From Vibrio aquaticus (GTDB lineage: Bacteria; Pseudomonadota; Gammaproteobacteria; Enterobacterales; Vibrionaceae), in NCBI RefSeq assembly GCF_003970385.1, contig NZ_RXZH01000003.1, positions 62,001 through 126,000 of the forward strand: 64,000 nt of DNA, written 5' to 3'. This document shows positions 26,868 through 39,463 of this stretch, one piece after another. Under the pieces are notes generated by a model that saw only the letters and a list, made by a program, of their open reading frames with translations, did not search any database and was not told where the DNA came from. A program made the position numbers and the translations under genes. How positions within the stretch are numbered: the first letter of the stretch is position 1; every line of letters starts with the position of its first letter.

Positions 26868-28355
26868 ATGAGTAAAGAAATTTTAGCGGTAGTAGAAGCG
26901 GTATCGAACGAAAAAGCGGTACCTCGTGAACGCATCTTTGAAGCCCTTGAAATTGCTCTAGCGACTTCGACAAAGAAGAAGCACGAAATGGAAATCGACG
27001 TACGTGTTGAAATCGACCGTAAAACGGGCGAGTTCGAAACTTTCCGTCGTTGGTTGATCGTTGAAGAAGTAGAGAGCCCAACGAAAGAGATTTCTCTTGA
27101 AGCGGCACAGTTCGAAGATGAAGCGCTACAACTGGGCGATTTCGTTGAAGATGATATCGAATCAGTAACGTTTGACCGTATTACGACTCAAACAGCGAAG
27201 CAAGTTATCGTACAAAAAGTACGTGAAGCTGAGCGTGCACAGATCGTAGAACAGTTCATCGACAATGAAGGTGAACTGGTTACTGGTGTTGTTAAGAAAG
27301 TAAACCGTGAAACGGTTGTTCTTGACCTAGGTAACAACGCTGAAGCCGTTATCCTGCGTGATGACCAACTTCCTCGTGAAAACTTCCGTCCAGGTGACCG
27401 TGTTCGTGGTCTTCTGTACAAAGTGGCTCCTGAAGCTCGTGGCTTCCAGCTATTCATCACTCGTTCTAAGTCAGAAATGCTTGCTGAGCTATTCCGTGTT
27501 GAAGTTCCGGAAATCGCAGAAGAAATTATCGAGCTTAAAGGCGCGGCACGTGATCCAGGTTCTCGCGCTAAGATCGCGGTTAAGACAAACGATAAGCGTA
27601 TCGACCCTGTTGGTGCGTGTGTTGGTATGCGTGGTGCACGTGTACAAGCTGTCTCTGGTGAGCTTGGTGGTGAGCGTATCGATATCGTGCTTTGGGATGA
27701 TAACCCGGCGCAATTCGTTATTAACGCTATGGCACCTGCTGATGTTGCTTCTATCATTGTTGATGAAGATGCAAACGCAATGGATATCGCTGTTGAAGCA
27801 GATAACCTAGCACAAGCTATCGGCCGCAATGGTCAAAACGTACGCCTAGCGTCTCAACTAACTGGTTGGGAACTAAACGTAATGACAGTTGAAGACCTTC
27901 ATAAGAAACACGCTGAAGAGTCTCAAGCTGCAATCGAAAACTTCATGAAGCACCTAGATATCGAAGAAGACTTTGCTCAGCTGCTTGTTGAAGAAGGCTT
28001 CTCAACGCTAGAAGAAGTTGCTTACGTTCCTGTAAACGAGCTTCTTGAAGTGAATGGTCTAGATGAAGACCTAGTAGAAGAACTACGTAGTCGTGCTAAG
28101 AATGCACTAACCACTCTTGCGCTTGCACAAGAAGAGTCTTTCGATGGTGTTGAGCCTGCAGAAGACCTACTTGGTCTAGAAGGCCTTGAGCGTGAGATGG
28201 CATTTAAACTGGCAGCTAAAGGTGTAGCAACACTAGAAGACCTAGCTGATCAGGGTATCGATGATATTGAAGGTATCGAAGGTCTGACCGAAGAACGTGC
28301 GGGTGAGCTAATCATGGCAGCTCGTAATATTTGTTGGTTCGGCGAAGACGCATAA
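26868..28355 (+). CDS. nusA: Transcription termination/antitermination factor NusA
   Basis: 495 residues, identical length to E. coli NusA. It binds RNA polymerase and nascent RNA, promotes pausing and acts in N- and rRNA antitermination. N-terminal polymerase-binding domain (about 1-125), S1 (about 135-200, [21 protein letters not shown]), two KH domains (about 230-345, [18 protein letters not shown] and [12 protein letters not shown]), and two acidic repeats at the C terminus (about 360-425 and 435-495) as in gamma-proteobacteria. 24 bp after rimP. Known to regulate its own operon. Confidence 0.98.
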   Translation: MSKEILAVVEAVSNEKAVPRERIFEALEIALATSTKKKHEMEIDVRVEIDRKTGEFETFRRWLIVEEVESPTKEISLEAAQFEDEALQLGDFVEDDIESVTFDRITTQTAKQVIVQKVREAERAQIVEQFIDNEGELVTGVVKKVNRETVVLDLGNNAEAVILRDDQLPRENFRPGDRVRGLLYKVAPEARGFQLFITRSKSEMLAELFRVEVPEIAEEIIELKGAARDPGSRAKIAVKTNDKRIDPVGACVGMRGARVQAVSGELGGERIDIVLWDDNPAQFVINAMAPADVASIIVDEDANAMDIAVEADNLAQAIGRNGQNVRLASQLTGWELNVMTVEDLHKKHAEESQAAIENFMKHLDIEEDFAQLLVEEGFSTLEEVAYVPVNELLEVNGLDEDLVEELRSRAKNALTTLALAQEESFDGVEPAEDLLGLEGLEREMAFKLAAKGVATLEDLADQGIDDIEGIEGLTEERAGELIMAARNICWFGEDA

Positions 28356-28377
28356 TTTTCAGCAAGGAGGAAGCGGC

Positions 28378-31065
28378 ATGACACAAATTACTGTTAAAGC
28401 ACTGAGTGAAGAAATTGGAACTCCAGTGGACCGCTTAATTGAACAACTTGCTGACGCTGGTATGAAGAAAGCGAGTGGTGATCAAGTTTCTGATGATGAA
28501 AAGCAGAAGCTACTTACTCACCTAAAGAAAGAGCATGGTGATACTTCAGGTGAAACTGAACCTACTCGCTTAACATTACAGCGTAAGACTCGCAGCACAC
28601 TGAGCGTGAATGCAGGTGGCGGCAAGAGTAAGGATGTTCAAGTAGAAGTGCGTAAAAAGCGCACTTACGTGAAGCGCAGCACTATCGAAGACGAAGCAAA
28701 ACGCGAAGCTGAGGAAGCAGCAAAGCGTGAAGCCGAAGAGCTTGCGAAACGTGAAGCTGAAGAGCTTGCAAAACGTGAAGCTGCAGACAAAGCACAACGC
28801 GAAGCCGAAGAGAAAGCGAAACGAGAAGCGGATGCAAAACGTGACGCTGAAGAGAAGGCACAACGCGTACAAGCTGATAAGGCTAAGAAAGACATGAATG
28901 CAAAAAATGCAGAAGTGAATACTCAAGCGAAGAAAGAAGCTGACGAACTTAAGCGTCGTCAGGAAGAAGAAGCACAGCGCAAAGCAGAGCAAGAAGCTGC
29001 GAAGCTTGTTGAAGAAGCTCGTAAGCTAGCTGAAGAAAACGAAGCGCGCTGGACTGAAGAAGAGAAGAAGAAGAAAGAGTTAGAGAACTCTGACTACCAC
29101 GTAACGACTTCTACTTACGCTCGTGAAGCTGAAGATGCAGCTGACCGTAAAGAAGAAGGCGGCCGTCGTAAGAAGAAGAAGAAAGCTTCTAACAACGATG
29201 ACCAAGGTCGTGGTGGCCGTAACCAGCGTGGCGGCAGAAACCGCAACAAAGGTAAGCTAGCTAAACCAACTTCAATGCAACAAGGCTTCGATAAGACAGC
29301 AACAGTAGCGAAAGCTGACGTTGCTATCGGCGAAACGATCGTTGTTTCAGAACTTGCTAACAAGATGTCTGTTAAAGGCACAGAAGTTATCAAAGTAATG
29401 ATGAAGATGGGCGCAATGGCGACTATCAACCAAGTGATCGACCAAGAAACAGCAGCGCTTGTTGCTGAGGAAATGGGTCACAAGGTAATCCTACGTAAAG
29501 AGAACGAGCTAGAAGAAGCGGTACTATCAGATCGTGATAACAGCGCAGAAGCAGTGCCTCGTGCTCCAGTAGTAACTATCATGGGTCACGTAGACCATGG
29601 TAAGACTTCTACACTTGACTACATCCGTAAAGCACACGTTGCTTCAGGTGAAGCGGGCGGTATCACACAGCACATCGGTGCATACCACGTTGAAACTGAT
29701 AACGGCATGATTACTTTCCTTGATACTCCTGGACACGCTGCGTTTACAGCAATGCGTGCTCGTGGTGCTCAAGCGACAGATATCGTTGTTCTAGTAGTAG
29801 CAGCCGATGATGGCGTAATGCCACAAACAATCGAAGCAATCCAGCACGCGAAAGCGGCAGGTGTTCCTCTGATTGTTGCTGTAAACAAGATCGATAAAGA
29901 AGACGCGAATCCAGATAACGTTAAGAACGAGCTAGCTCAATACGACGTTATTCCTGAAGAGTGGGGCGGTGAGAACATGTTCGTTCACATCTCTGCGAAA
30001 CAGGGTACAAACATCGAAGGTCTTCTAGAAACTATCCTTCTACAATCTGAAGTTCTTGAACTGACAGCGGTTGAAGAAGGCATGGCGTCTGGTGTTGTTG
30101 TTGAATCTCGTCTAGATAAAGGTCGTGGTCCAGTTGCAACAGTACTTGTTCAGTCTGGTACTCTAAACAAAGGTGATATCTTACTTTGTGGTCAAGAATA
30201 TGGCCGTGTTCGTGCAATGCGCGATGAAAATGGTAAAGAAATCACTTCAGCTGGTCCTTCTATTCCTGTCGAAATCATCGGTCTATCTGGTGTACCATCT
30301 TCAGGTGACGAAGCAACTGTAGTTCGTGATGAGCGTAAAGCGCGTGAAGTTGCAAACTACCGTCAAGGTAAATTCCGTGACGTGAAACTTGCTCGTCAGC
30401 AGAAATCTAAACTAGAGAACATGTTCTCTAACATGACCGCTGGTGAAGTTGCTGAGCTTAACGTTGTTCTTAAAGCAGACGTTCAAGGTTCTGTAGAAGC
30501 AATCGCAGATTCTCTACGTAAGCTTTCAACTGAAGAAGTGAAAGTGAACATCGTAGGTTCTGGTGTTGGTGGTATTACTGAAACTGATGCAGTTCTTGCT
30601 GAAGCTTCAAACGCGATCATCCTTGGCTTTAACGTTCGTGCAGATGCTTCAGCGCGTCGTGCAATCGAATCAGCTAACGTTGACCTACGTTACTACTCAA
30701 TCATTTATCAATTGATTGATGAAGTTAAACAAGCAATGGGCGGTATGCTAGCTCCAGAATTCAAGCAAGAGATCATTGGTCTTGCTGAAGTTCGTGACGT
30801 ATTTAAGTCACCTAAGCTTGGCGCAATCGCTGGTTGTATGGTTACAGAAGGCACCATCAAGCGTAGCAACCCAATCCGTGTACTACGTGAAAACGTTGTT
30901 ATCTACGAAGGTGAACTAGAGTCACTTCGCCGCTTCAAAGACGACGTTCAAGAAGTTAAGAACGGCTACGAATGTGGTATCGGCGTTAAGAACTACAACG
31001 ATGTTCGCGTTGGCGACCAAATCGAAGTATTCGAAATCGTTGAAGTTAAACGTACTCTAGACTAA
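28378..31065 (+). CDS. infB: Translation initiation factor IF-2
   Basis: 895 residues, AGGAGGAAG upstream. GTPase that places fMet-tRNA on the 30S subunit. N-terminal IF2N motif (1-52), a long charged coiled-coil region (about 100-250) made of seven-residue units such as KREAEELA, a basic [11 protein letters not shown] stretch, then G1 GHVDHGKT (403-410), G3 DTPGH (449-453), G4 NKID (503-506) and the C-terminal beta-barrels. Shorter isoforms from internal starts are known in E. coli; an in-frame ATG at 28894 is a candidate here. 22 bp after nusA; followed by two strong hairpins. Confidence 0.99.
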   Translation: MTQITVKALSEEIGTPVDRLIEQLADAGMKKASGDQVSDDEKQKLLTHLKKEHGDTSGETEPTRLTLQRKTRSTLSVNAGGGKSKDVQVEVRKKRTYVKRSTIEDEAKREAEEAAKREAEELAKREAEELAKREAADKAQREAEEKAKREADAKRDAEEKAQRVQADKAKKDMNAKNAEVNTQAKKEADELKRRQEEEAQRKAEQEAAKLVEEARKLAEENEARWTEEEKKKKELENSDYHVTTSTYAREAEDAADRKEEGGRRKKKKKASNNDDQGRGGRNQRGGRNRNKGKLAKPTSMQQGFDKTATVAKADVAIGETIVVSELANKMSVKGTEVIKVMMKMGAMATINQVIDQETAALVAEEMGHKVILRKENELEEAVLSDRDNSAEAVPRAPVVTIMGHVDHGKTSTLDYIRKAHVASGEAGGITQHIGAYHVETDNGMITFLDTPGHAAFTAMRARGAQATDIVVLVVAADDGVMPQTIEAIQHAKAAGVPLIVAVNKIDKEDANPDNVKNELAQYDVIPEEWGGENMFVHISAKQGTNIEGLLETILLQSEVLELTAVEEGMASGVVVESRLDKGRGPVATVLVQSGTLNKGDILLCGQEYGRVRAMRDENGKEITSAGPSIPVEIIGLSGVPSSGDEATVVRDERKAREVANYRQGKFRDVKLARQQKSKLENMFSNMTAGEVAELNVVLKADVQGSVEAIADSLRKLSTEEVKVNIVGSGVGGITETDAVLAEASNAIILGFNVRADASARRAIESANVDLRYYSIIYQLIDEVKQAMGGMLAPEFKQEIIGLAEVRDVFKSPKLGAIAGCMVTEGTIKRSNPIRVLRENVVIYEGELESLRRFKDDVQEVKNGYECGIGVKNYNDVRVGDQIEVFEIVEVKRTLD

Positions 31066-31073
31066 TTGACTAT

Positions 31074-31110
31074 AATTACTGGCTTATTCTTTGATGAATA
31101 AGCAGTAATT
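31074..31110 (+). other. Long intergenic hairpin after infB
   Basis: AATTACT plus GCTTATTC (31074-31089, one unpaired G) pairs with GAATAAGC plus AGTAATT (31096-31110): 15 base pairs, 6-base loop, no T tract. More like an RNA processing or stability element than a terminator. Confidence 0.65.
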
Positions 31111-31126
31111 GGTTGTTGAATACGCC

Positions 31127-31157
31127 ATGGGGGGCTGGAATTTATCCATCCCCCCAT
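31127..31157 (+). other. G-run/C-run hairpin before rbfA
   Basis: ATGGGGGG (31127-31134) pairs with CCCCCCAT (31150-31157), followed by TCTTT. Very stable; a weak terminator or a polarity/processing element 22 bp ahead of rbfA. Confidence 0.6.
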
Positions 31158-31179
31158 TCTTTCTAATAAGAGAAAAGAT

Positions 31180-31587
31180 ATGTCAAAAGAATTTAGCCGC
31201 ACGCAGCGTGTTGGACAGCAGCTGCAAAAAGAACTTGCGATGATCCTTCAGCGCGAAGTTCGTGATTCTCGCCTAGGTATGGTGACCATCTCTGATGTAG
31301 AAGTGTCACGAGACCTAGCTTACGTAAAAGTATTCGTTACTTTCCTATGCGTTGGCGAGCAAACTCCAGAGTCTTGCCTAGAAGCACTGCGTGAGCATGA
31401 AGTGCACATCCGTATGATGCTAGGTAAGCGCATTCGTCTCCGTCTGACTCCTGAAGTTCGTTTCTACTACGATAATACTCTTGTCGAGGGTATGCGTATG
31501 TCGAACCTAGTGTCTGAAGTAGTAAGCGAAGATAAGCGCAAGCAACAAGACTCAGGTCGCGAAGACGATCAGGCGGGTGAAGAGTAA
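31180..31587 (+). CDS. rbfA: Ribosome-binding factor A
   Basis: 135 residues. Late 30S maturation and cold-adaptation factor, type II KH fold. It starts [29 protein letters not shown] with the typical middle [34 protein letters not shown] precedes the ATG. The stop overlaps the truB start (TAATG). Separated from infB by 114 bp containing two hairpins, so its expression may differ from infB. Confidence 0.97.
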   Translation: MSKEFSRTQRVGQQLQKELAMILQREVRDSRLGMVTISDVEVSRDLAYVKVFVTFLCVGEQTPESCLEALREHEVHIRMMLGKRIRLRLTPEVRFYYDNTLVEGMRMSNLVSEVVSEDKRKQQDSGREDDQAGEE

Positions 31588-32537
31588 TGGCTCGTCGTCG
31601 TAAAGGTCGTCCAATTAATGGTGTTATCCTTCTGGATAAACCCACAGGCATTTCATCTAATGATGCACTGCAAAAAGTAAAGCGCGTTTACTTTGCAGAA
31701 AAGGCAGGTCATACCGGTGCACTGGATCCCCTAGCGACAGGTATGCTGCCAATTTGTCTTGGTGAAGCGACCAAGTTCTCTCAGTTTTTGTTAGATTCAG
31801 ATAAGCGTTATCGAGTGATCGCCAAATTAGGTGAACGCACAGATACGTCTGATTCTGATGGTGAAGTGGTAGAGACTCGCCCAGTTGATGTTTCTCTAGA
31901 AAAACTAGAAGCATGCATCGATAAGTTCCGTGGTGAGTCAGACCAAGTGCCTTCAATGTTTTCTGCGTTGAAGTATCAAGGTAAGCCACTGTACGAATAT
32001 GCGCGTAAAGGCATTGAAGTGCCGCGTGAATCACGCAAGATCACCGTGTACGAAATCGTGCTCCACCGTTTCGAAGGTGATGAAGTCGAGATGGAAGTTC
32101 ACTGCTCGAAGGGGACTTACATCCGTACTATCGTCGATGATCTTGGTGAAATGCTAGGCTGTGGTGCCCACGTGACTATGCTTCGTCGTACCGGCGTTGC
32201 GAAATACCCTTACGAGAAGATGGTCACCCTTGAGCAGCTCAATGAACTTCTAGAGCAAGCTCACCGTGATGAAGTTGCTCCGAAAGAGTTACTTGATCCG
32301 TTACTGCTGCCAATGGACACCGCGGTAGAAGATTTACCAGAAGTGAATCTAAACGCTGAGTTAACTAACTTAGTTCAACACGGTATGCCAGTACAGGTAT
32401 TAGGTGCACCAGAAGGAACGCCACTGCGTATGACGTCAGGTGAAGAGAAACTGTTTATCGGCGTTGCTGAAGTCAATGGTGACGGTAAGGTTGCGCCTAA
32501 GCGCCTTGTTGTTTTCCGTGATGAAGTCGAGCAGTAG
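31587..32537 (+). CDS. truB: tRNA pseudouridine(55) synthase
   Basis: 316 residues. It converts U55 of the tRNA T-loop to pseudouridine. The catalytic Asp is D47 in [15 protein letters not shown]; the [19 protein letters not shown]-terminal motif, the TDTSDSDG segment and a C-terminal PUA-like domain (about 250-316) are present. One-base overlap with rbfA. A strong terminator follows; in E. coli and, as I recall, other vibrios rpsO would come next, which it does not here. Confidence 0.98.
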   Translation: MARRRKGRPINGVILLDKPTGISSNDALQKVKRVYFAEKAGHTGALDPLATGMLPICLGEATKFSQFLLDSDKRYRVIAKLGERTDTSDSDGEVVETRPVDVSLEKLEACIDKFRGESDQVPSMFSALKYQGKPLYEYARKGIEVPRESRKITVYEIVLHRFEGDEVEMEVHCSKGTYIRTIVDDLGEMLGCGAHVTMLRRTGVAKYPYEKMVTLEQLNELLEQAHRDEVAPKELLDPLLLPMDTAVEDLPEVNLNAELTNLVQHGMPVQVLGAPEGTPLRMTSGEEKLFIGVAEVNGDGKVAPKRLVVFRDEVEQ

Positions 32538-32554
32538 AGTGCTTTATCCATGAT

Positions 32555-32587
32555 AAAAAACCGAAGCTTCGAGCTTCGGTTTTTTTA
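32555..32587 (+). terminator. Bidirectional terminator between truB and the DUF1499 gene
   Basis: CCGAAGC (32561-32567), loop TTCGA, GCTTCGG (32573-32579), with six A before and seven T after. Confidence 0.92.
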
Positions 32588-32601
32588 TGCAGAAGAGGGG
32601 A

Positions 32602-33030
32602 TTATTGGATAAGGTTGTCGGCTTGAAGAAGCTCTCTAAGCTGTTCCGCACGCTTTCGGTTCACCCCAAAATCAGAATACCCAACACGAGATTCTGAACG
32701 CACAAGTAATTGTTCCCCTTCGATTTTAAGCTCTAAGTCATCCACAAAGCGCATGATCTTAGAAGTACACTCGATCCGAATATAGCCTTCTTCTTTCACC
32801 GCAGTTTTAGCGCCAGGCAATTGCAGTGCTGCGTTTTCAATCGCATCAATATTGGCATCGTTTGTGATCGTAAACGGGGCAAGTTGGTATTTTTCTCGGT
32901 TGTCTTGCGTTGAGACACAGTTCGGTTTATCCCCGCATGGAGAGCTTGTTCTATCAGTCATTGTTGTCACTCCTTGGCTACAAGCGGTTAAACCCAACAG
33001 AACAGTTGAAAGGAGAGCGGCTTTCTTCAT
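32602..33030 (-). CDS. DUF1499 family lipoprotein
   Basis: 142 residues. Signal peptide II with lipobox GLTAC, lipidated Cys17. The mature part starts with SSPCGDKPNCVSTQ, the CxxxPNCVS signature of DUF1499, and continues with the family segments GYIRIECTSKIMRFVDDLEL and VRSESRVGYSDFGVNRKRAEQL. Function is not established. It is a single minus-strand gene between two terminators. Mature Asp after Cys is not present (Ser at +2), so outer-membrane sorting is likely. Confidence 0.85.
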   Translation of the reverse strand: MKKAALLSTVLLGLTACSQGVTTMTDRTSSPCGDKPNCVSTQDNREKYQLAPFTITNDANIDAIENAALQLPGAKTAVKEEGYIRIECTSKIMRFVDDLELKIEGEQLLVRSESRVGYSDFGVNRKRAEQLRELLQADNLIQ

Positions 33031-33087
33031 GTTGAATCCTTTAGTCTAGATACCTTTTATTATCGAACTTCATTATATGTAGGAAAC

Positions 33088-33117
33088 AAAAAAAGGATCC
33101 AACTTTTGGATCCTTTT
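33088..33117 (-). terminator. Terminator of the first gltBD operon
   Basis: AAAAGGATCCAA (33091-33102), loop CTT, TTGGATCCTTTT (33106-33117); on the minus strand it ends in a run of seven T. 17 bp after the gltD stop. Confidence 0.85.
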
Positions 33118-33133
33118 GTCGTATGCGTCATTC

Positions 33134-34549
<1,416 letters not shown>

Positions 34550-34566
34550 TCAAACATCCTCCATGA

Positions 34567-37500
34567 CTATTGGGCTTGAACGCGCAACTCTGCGGCGCTG
34601 CGACTTTGGTGACCAAGCAGAGTATTGAGATCGGCTGATTTCGGTTTCACCAAGTAGAACTTTGGAATCCATTCATCAAAGTTCGCTAAAATATCTTCAG
34701 CATGCACTGAGCCGGTTTCTTCTAGGTGTTCCGCAATGAGACCACGTAGATGCTCTTGGTGAATGTGTAAGTCTGATAGGGCAACTGCCTCAACGGACTC
34801 TTCATTGACACGGCCTTGGAAATCCTCATTCTTATCTAAGACATATGCAAAACCACCCGTCATACCCGCACCGAAGTTCACACCTGTAGCACCAAGAATT
34901 GCGACAATGCCGCCAGTCATGTATTCACACGCGTTATCGCCAGCCCCTTCGATGACAGAAATCGTACCTGAGTTACGTACGCCGAAACGCTCACCTGCGG
35001 TACCCGCAGCAAATAGCTTGCCTCCGGTAGCACCGTATAAGCAGGTGTTACCGATGATGGTGGCTTCATTACACTTAAACGCTGTGCCCTGGTGCGGCTT
35101 TATGACGATCTTGCCGCCTGCCATACCTTTACCAACGTAGTCATTTGCGTCACCGGTTAAGTAAAGCTCTACGCCTCCGGCGTTCCATACACCGAAAGAC
35201 TGACCTGCAGTGCCATCTAAGTGGAGCTTAATCGGCTGAGCGGCCATCCCTTGGTTACCATAGCGCTTGGCAATTTCACCGGATAGGCGAGCACCAATTG
35301 AACGGTCAGTATTGATGACGTTATAGAAGAAGTCCGCGGGTTGTTTGGCTTCAACGGCTGCCAAAGCATCGTCAATAATCTGCTGGTTGAGCTCTGCTTT
35401 ATCAAATGGCGCATTAGGCTCCGTCCAGTAAACAGGGTGCCCTTGCGGTGACATTGGCGCTTCCAAAATACCTGATAGATCGAGTTTACTCTGCTTCGCA
35501 GTTCGACCCTCTACTGCTTCTAAAAGGTCGGTCCGGCCAATCAGGTCAGTCAGCTTCTCGACACCGAGTTCCGCCAGTAGCTGACGTACTTCATCAGCTA
35601 GAGCAACAAAGTAGTTCATCACCATTTCCGGTAGGCCCTTAAAGTACTCTCTACGCAGGGTGTCATCTTGGGTTGCTACACCGGTAGCACAATTATTTAA
35701 GTGACAGATACGTAGGAACTTACAACCCATTGCTACCATTGGGGCAGTACCAAAACCAAAGCTTTCAGCACCTAAGATAGCAGCTTTGACTACATCAAGA
35801 CCGGTTTTAAGGCCACCATCGACTTGCAGGCGAATCTTATGGCGAAGTCCATTAGCAACCAGTGCTTGTTGAGTTTCTGCTAGGCCAAGCTCCCAAGGGC
35901 TGCCGGCGTATTTTACCGAGGTCAGTGGGCTAGCCGCTGTACCGCCGTCATAGCCAGAAATAGTGATAAGGTCGGCATAAGCTTTGGCTACACCAGTCGC
36001 GATAGTACCGACGCCTGGCTCAGAGACCAGTTTTACCGAGACTAGCGCTTTTGGATTAACTTGCTTAAGATCGAAGATCAGCTGAGCTAAATCTTCAATC
36101 GAATAAATATCATGGTGTGGCGGTGGTGATATTAGTGTTACACCTTGCACTGAGTAACGTAGCTTAGCAATTTCTGCCGTCACTTTATGACCCGGTAGCT
36201 GACCACCTTCCCCCGGTTTTGCCCCTTGTGCTACTTTAATTTGCAGCACATCAGCGTTGGTTAGGTAGTGAGGAGTCACACCAAAACGACCAGATGCGAT
36301 TTGCTTGATGCGAGAGTTACGTTCAGTGCCGAAACGACGAGGGTCTTCGCCACCTTCCCCTGAGTTTGAATAACCGCCTAAACGGTTCATTGCAGTCGCG
36401 AGTGCTTCGTGGGCTTCAGGGCTTAATGCACCAATCGACATGGCTGCGGAGTCAAAGCGTTTAAATAGGTCAGTACTTGGTTCAATCTTTTCTAAAGGAA
36501 GAGGTGAATCTGACTTCTTCAGCTGCATTAAATCACGCAGCATGGCGGTCGGACGTTCATTTACCTGCTTGGAAAAGCTCTTATAGTCAGATGACTCACC
36601 CGACTTGACCGCCTGTTGCAGTGTGCCAACCACATCTGGGTTATAGGCATGGTACTCGCCTCCGTGAACATATTTGAGCAAACCACCGTGTTCGATAGGC
36701 TTACGTTTTGCCCACGCTTTACGAGATAAGTTGTAAATGTCTTGCTCGAAATCTTCGAAGTTGGCGCCCTGAATACGTGTCGTAACGCCTTTAAAGCATA
36801 AGTTAACCACATCTTGGCTTAGGCCTACGGCTTCGAAGAGTTGTGAGCAGCGGTAAGAAGCCACCGTCGAAATACCCATCTTCGACATGATCTTATACAG
36901 ACCCTTGTTGATGCCGTATTGGTAGTTTTGCATCACTTCACGATAGCTTTTATCAATCGCACCATCGTCAATAACTTTCCCAAGCGCCTCGTAGGCGAGG
37001 TATGGGTAAACCGCCGTTGCACCAAAACCAAGTAAAACGGCAAATTGATGAGGGTCTCGAACTGTGCCTGTTTCAGCGAGGATGTTGGCATCACAGCGAA
37101 GGTTTGCATCAATTAAGCGGCTTTGCACAGCGCCAACCGCCATCGCAGCCGGGATAGGTAGCAAGCCTTTTTTCAGATTACGGTCTGATAAAACAACCAA
37201 AACGGTGCCGTCTTGAACGACTTCTACGGCTTGATCGCACAAGTCTTGAATGGCTTTCTCTAGATCTTTCTCTTCTGGATCGTAATTAATATCAATGACA
37301 GTGCTTCGGTAGTATTGGTCATTAAGATCAAGAAGTTGCTGCATATCGGAGTAGAGTAGAACAGGCGAGCCAAAGGTCACCCTGTGCGCGTGTCCATCCG
37401 TTTCACAGAACACGTTCATCTCTTGACCAATGCTGGTAGCTAGAGACATCACATGCTTTTCGCGCAGTGGATCGATGGGTGGGTTAGTGACCTGAGCAAA

Positions 37501-39030
37501 CTTCTGACGGAAGTAGTCGGTCACTAAGCGTTCTTTAGAAGAGAGCACCGCCATTGGCGTATCATCACCCATCGAACCTACCGCTTCTTGACCCATATCC
37601 CCAAGTACTCGAAGAACTTGCTCGACCTCTTCTGTACTCATAGCAAATTGCTTTTGGTAGGTCTTGAGCTGGTCATTGTCTAAGCTTCGTTTACCGACTT
37701 TATCATCAGGTAAATCAGAGAATGGGGTCAGTTTATGGACGTTATTTTCCATCCATTCTCGATAAGGGTGACGGCCTTTCAAGTCGTTATCAATTTCGCT
37801 TGATTGCCATAGTTTGCCTCGACGAGTGTCAACGACAAGGAGCTCACCTGGACCGACTCGACCTTTTTCTGCCACTTCATCAGGGGCATAGTTCCAAATA
37901 CCGACTTCTGAAGCGAGTGTGATGAGTTTATCTTTGGTGATCACGTAGCGAGCAGGGCGAAGTCCATTACGGTCTAGGTTACATGCAGCGTAGCGGCCAT
38001 CTGATAAAACGATACCGGCAGGACCATCCCACGGTTCCATGTGCTTAGAGTTAAAGTCATAGAATGCGCGCAGATCTGGGTCCATATCTGGGTGGTTTTG
38101 CCATGCTGGTGGCACAAGCATACGCATGGCTCGAAAGATATCCATACCGCCGGCTAGGAAGAGATCCAGCATGTTATCCAGACTTGAAGAGTCTGAACCT
38201 GTTTCATTAACAAACGGTGCGGCCGTTTTTAGGTCCGGTAACAGTGGCGACGAGAACTTGTAAGCGCGAGCGCGAGCCCATTGGCGGTTACCTTCGATGG
38301 TATTGATTTCACCATTGTGCGCGAGATAACGGAATGGCTGAGCAAGCGGCCATCGTGGTTGCGTATTGGTTGAGAAGCGCTGGTGGAACAGACAGATCGC
38401 CGATTCCATGCGAAGATCGGCAAGATCTAAGTAAAACCTCGGAAGATCTGCAGGCATACATAAGCCTTTATAGACCATCACTTGAGTCGACAGACTACAG
38501 ATATAGAAATCACGGTCATCGGTGATTTGTTTTTCGATACGTCGGCGCGCAATGTATAGTCGGCGCTCGATATCACGCTCACGCCATCCGGCAGGAGCAG
38601 AGATAAAAACTTGCTGAATATTAGGCAGCGAATCTGCTGCAATAGGGCCAAGTACAGCTGAGTTAGTAGGAACTTCACGCCAGCCTGAAACGGTCAAGGT
38701 CTCTTGTGCAAGTTCTTGGTTTATAACATCTTTAGCTATTTTTACTTTGGTTGGGTCTTGGTTGAAGAAAATCATGCCGACGGCATATTGCTTACCAAGA
38801 TTGAAGCCGCTTTCTTCGGCGATGAGACGCAGGTACGAGTCTGGTTTTTGCAGTAATAAGCCACAACCATCACCGGTTTTTCCATCTGCAGCAATACCAC
38901 CGCGGTGTGTCATACGGTCTAATGCAGAGATCGCTGTGCGTACCAATTTATGGCTTGGTTCACCTTCCATGTGTGCAATCAAGCCAAATCCACAGTTGTC
39001 TTTTTCAAGACTAGGATCATATAGAGCCAT
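34567..39030 (-). CDS. gltB: Glutamate synthase (NADPH) large subunit, E. coli type
   Basis: 1487 residues. It converts glutamine and 2-oxoglutarate to two glutamates. A short propeptide (12 residues) precedes the catalytic Cys13 in [12 protein letters not shown], the glutaminase N-terminal nucleophile. Central domain, then the FMN/synthase domain (about 790-1200, [11 protein letters not shown] and [13 protein letters not shown]), the 3Fe-4S motif [12 protein letters not shown] (C-x5-C-x4-C) and the gxgxg C-terminal domain ending AAELRVQAQ as in E. coli. Upstream is a 433-bp region. Confidence 0.97.
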   Translation of the reverse strand: MALYDPSLEKDNCGFGLIAHMEGEPSHKLVRTAISALDRMTHRGGIAADGKTGDGCGLLLQKPDSYLRLIAEESGFNLGKQYAVGMIFFNQDPTKVKIAKDVINQELAQETLTVSGWREVPTNSAVLGPIAADSLPNIQQVFISAPAGWRERDIERRLYIARRRIEKQITDDRDFYICSLSTQVMVYKGLCMPADLPRFYLDLADLRMESAICLFHQRFSTNTQPRWPLAQPFRYLAHNGEINTIEGNRQWARARAYKFSSPLLPDLKTAAPFVNETGSDSSSLDNMLDLFLAGGMDIFRAMRMLVPPAWQNHPDMDPDLRAFYDFNSKHMEPWDGPAGIVLSDGRYAACNLDRNGLRPARYVITKDKLITLASEVGIWNYAPDEVAEKGRVGPGELLVVDTRRGKLWQSSEIDNDLKGRHPYREWMENNVHKLTPFSDLPDDKVGKRSLDNDQLKTYQKQFAMSTEEVEQVLRVLGDMGQEAVGSMGDDTPMAVLSSKERLVTDYFRQKFAQVTNPPIDPLREKHVMSLATSIGQEMNVFCETDGHAHRVTFGSPVLLYSDMQQLLDLNDQYYRSTVIDINYDPEEKDLEKAIQDLCDQAVEVVQDGTVLVVLSDRNLKKGLLPIPAAMAVGAVQSRLIDANLRCDANILAETGTVRDPHQFAVLLGFGATAVYPYLAYEALGKVIDDGAIDKSYREVMQNYQYGINKGLYKIMSKMGISTVASYRCSQLFEAVGLSQDVVNLCFKGVTTRIQGANFEDFEQDIYNLSRKAWAKRKPIEHGGLLKYVHGGEYHAYNPDVVGTLQQAVKSGESSDYKSFSKQVNERPTAMLRDLMQLKKSDSPLPLEKIEPSTDLFKRFDSAAMSIGALSPEAHEALATAMNRLGGYSNSGEGGEDPRRFGTERNSRIKQIASGRFGVTPHYLTNADVLQIKVAQGAKPGEGGQLPGHKVTAEIAKLRYSVQGVTLISPPPHHDIYSIEDLAQLIFDLKQVNPKALVSVKLVSEPGVGTIATGVAKAYADLITISGYDGGTAASPLTSVKYAGSPWELGLAETQQALVANGLRHKIRLQVDGGLKTGLDVVKAAILGAESFGFGTAPMVAMGCKFLRICHLNNCATGVATQDDTLRREYFKGLPEMVMNYFVALADEVRQLLAELGVEKLTDLIGRTDLLEAVEGRTAKQSKLDLSGILEAPMSPQGHPVYWTEPNAPFDKAELNQQIIDDALAAVEAKQPADFFYNVINTDRSIGARLSGEIAKRYGNQGMAAQPIKLHLDGTAGQSFGVWNAGGVELYLTGDANDYVGKGMAGGKIVIKPHQGTAFKCNEATIIGNTCLYGATGGKLFAAGTAGERFGVRNSGTISVIEGAGDNACEYMTGGIVAILGATGVNFGAGMTGGFAYVLDKNEDFQGRVNEESVEAVALSDLHIHQEHLRGLIAEHLEETGSVHAEDILANFDEWIPKFYLVKPKSADLNTLLGHQSRSAAELRVQAQ

Positions 39031-39463
39031 TGCAATTCTCCCTTTGCTTCACCTGTCTTTCCGACAGAACTACCAACATTTAAAGGGTTGGTATATATGA
39101 CTAACTATTCGTTCTAATTGTTATTATTTGTATATGTATGCACTATTTTTCTATAGAACAATTAACAAATGTTGAGAAAATCATTTTCATCAGCTTCACA
39201 ACGTATAGCTTATTATAAAAAAGGTCAAGTTCTTGGATGATAATCATGTAAATGTGCGATTTACCACTTAATAAGCTGTGATAGTCTATATATTTCAGAA
39301 GGTTAGCTTTTTTGTTGTTACATTTTTATAACAATAATTTGCTCAGTAGGAATAAAAAAGACCAGCACAATGTGCTGGTCAAATCATAAAATTTGGAAGG
39401 AATGATTGTTGAATCAATATCACCTAGTGGTAACTAGAGTTATTTAACTAGGTGACATTGTTA
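39031..39463. promoter_or_regulatory. Region between the two glutamate synthase operons
   Basis: 433 bp without a gene. It holds the promoter of the first gltBD (minus strand; TTGACC at 39228-39223 with TATACG 15 bp on is a candidate), a terminator at 39360-39380 and, just after the second gltD stop, a CACCTAGT...ACTAGGTG hairpin (39421-39454). Confidence 0.5.
39354..39380 (-). terminator. Terminator of the second gltBD operon
   Basis: GACCAGCACA (39360-39369) and TGTGCTGGTC (39371-39380) form a long stem; on the minus strand it ends in six T (39359-39354). Confidence 0.85.

Noticed and set aside
27188..27829. 213-codon open frame antisense to nusA
   Set aside because: Low-complexity Ser/Thr/Arg/Ile composition typical of the reverse of a highly expressed gene; no ribosome site or family resemblance.
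28576..28992. 138-codon antisense frame in infB rich in Phe, Cys and Leu
   Set aside because: Mirror image of the charged Lys/Glu/Ala repeat region of IF-2; composition artefact.
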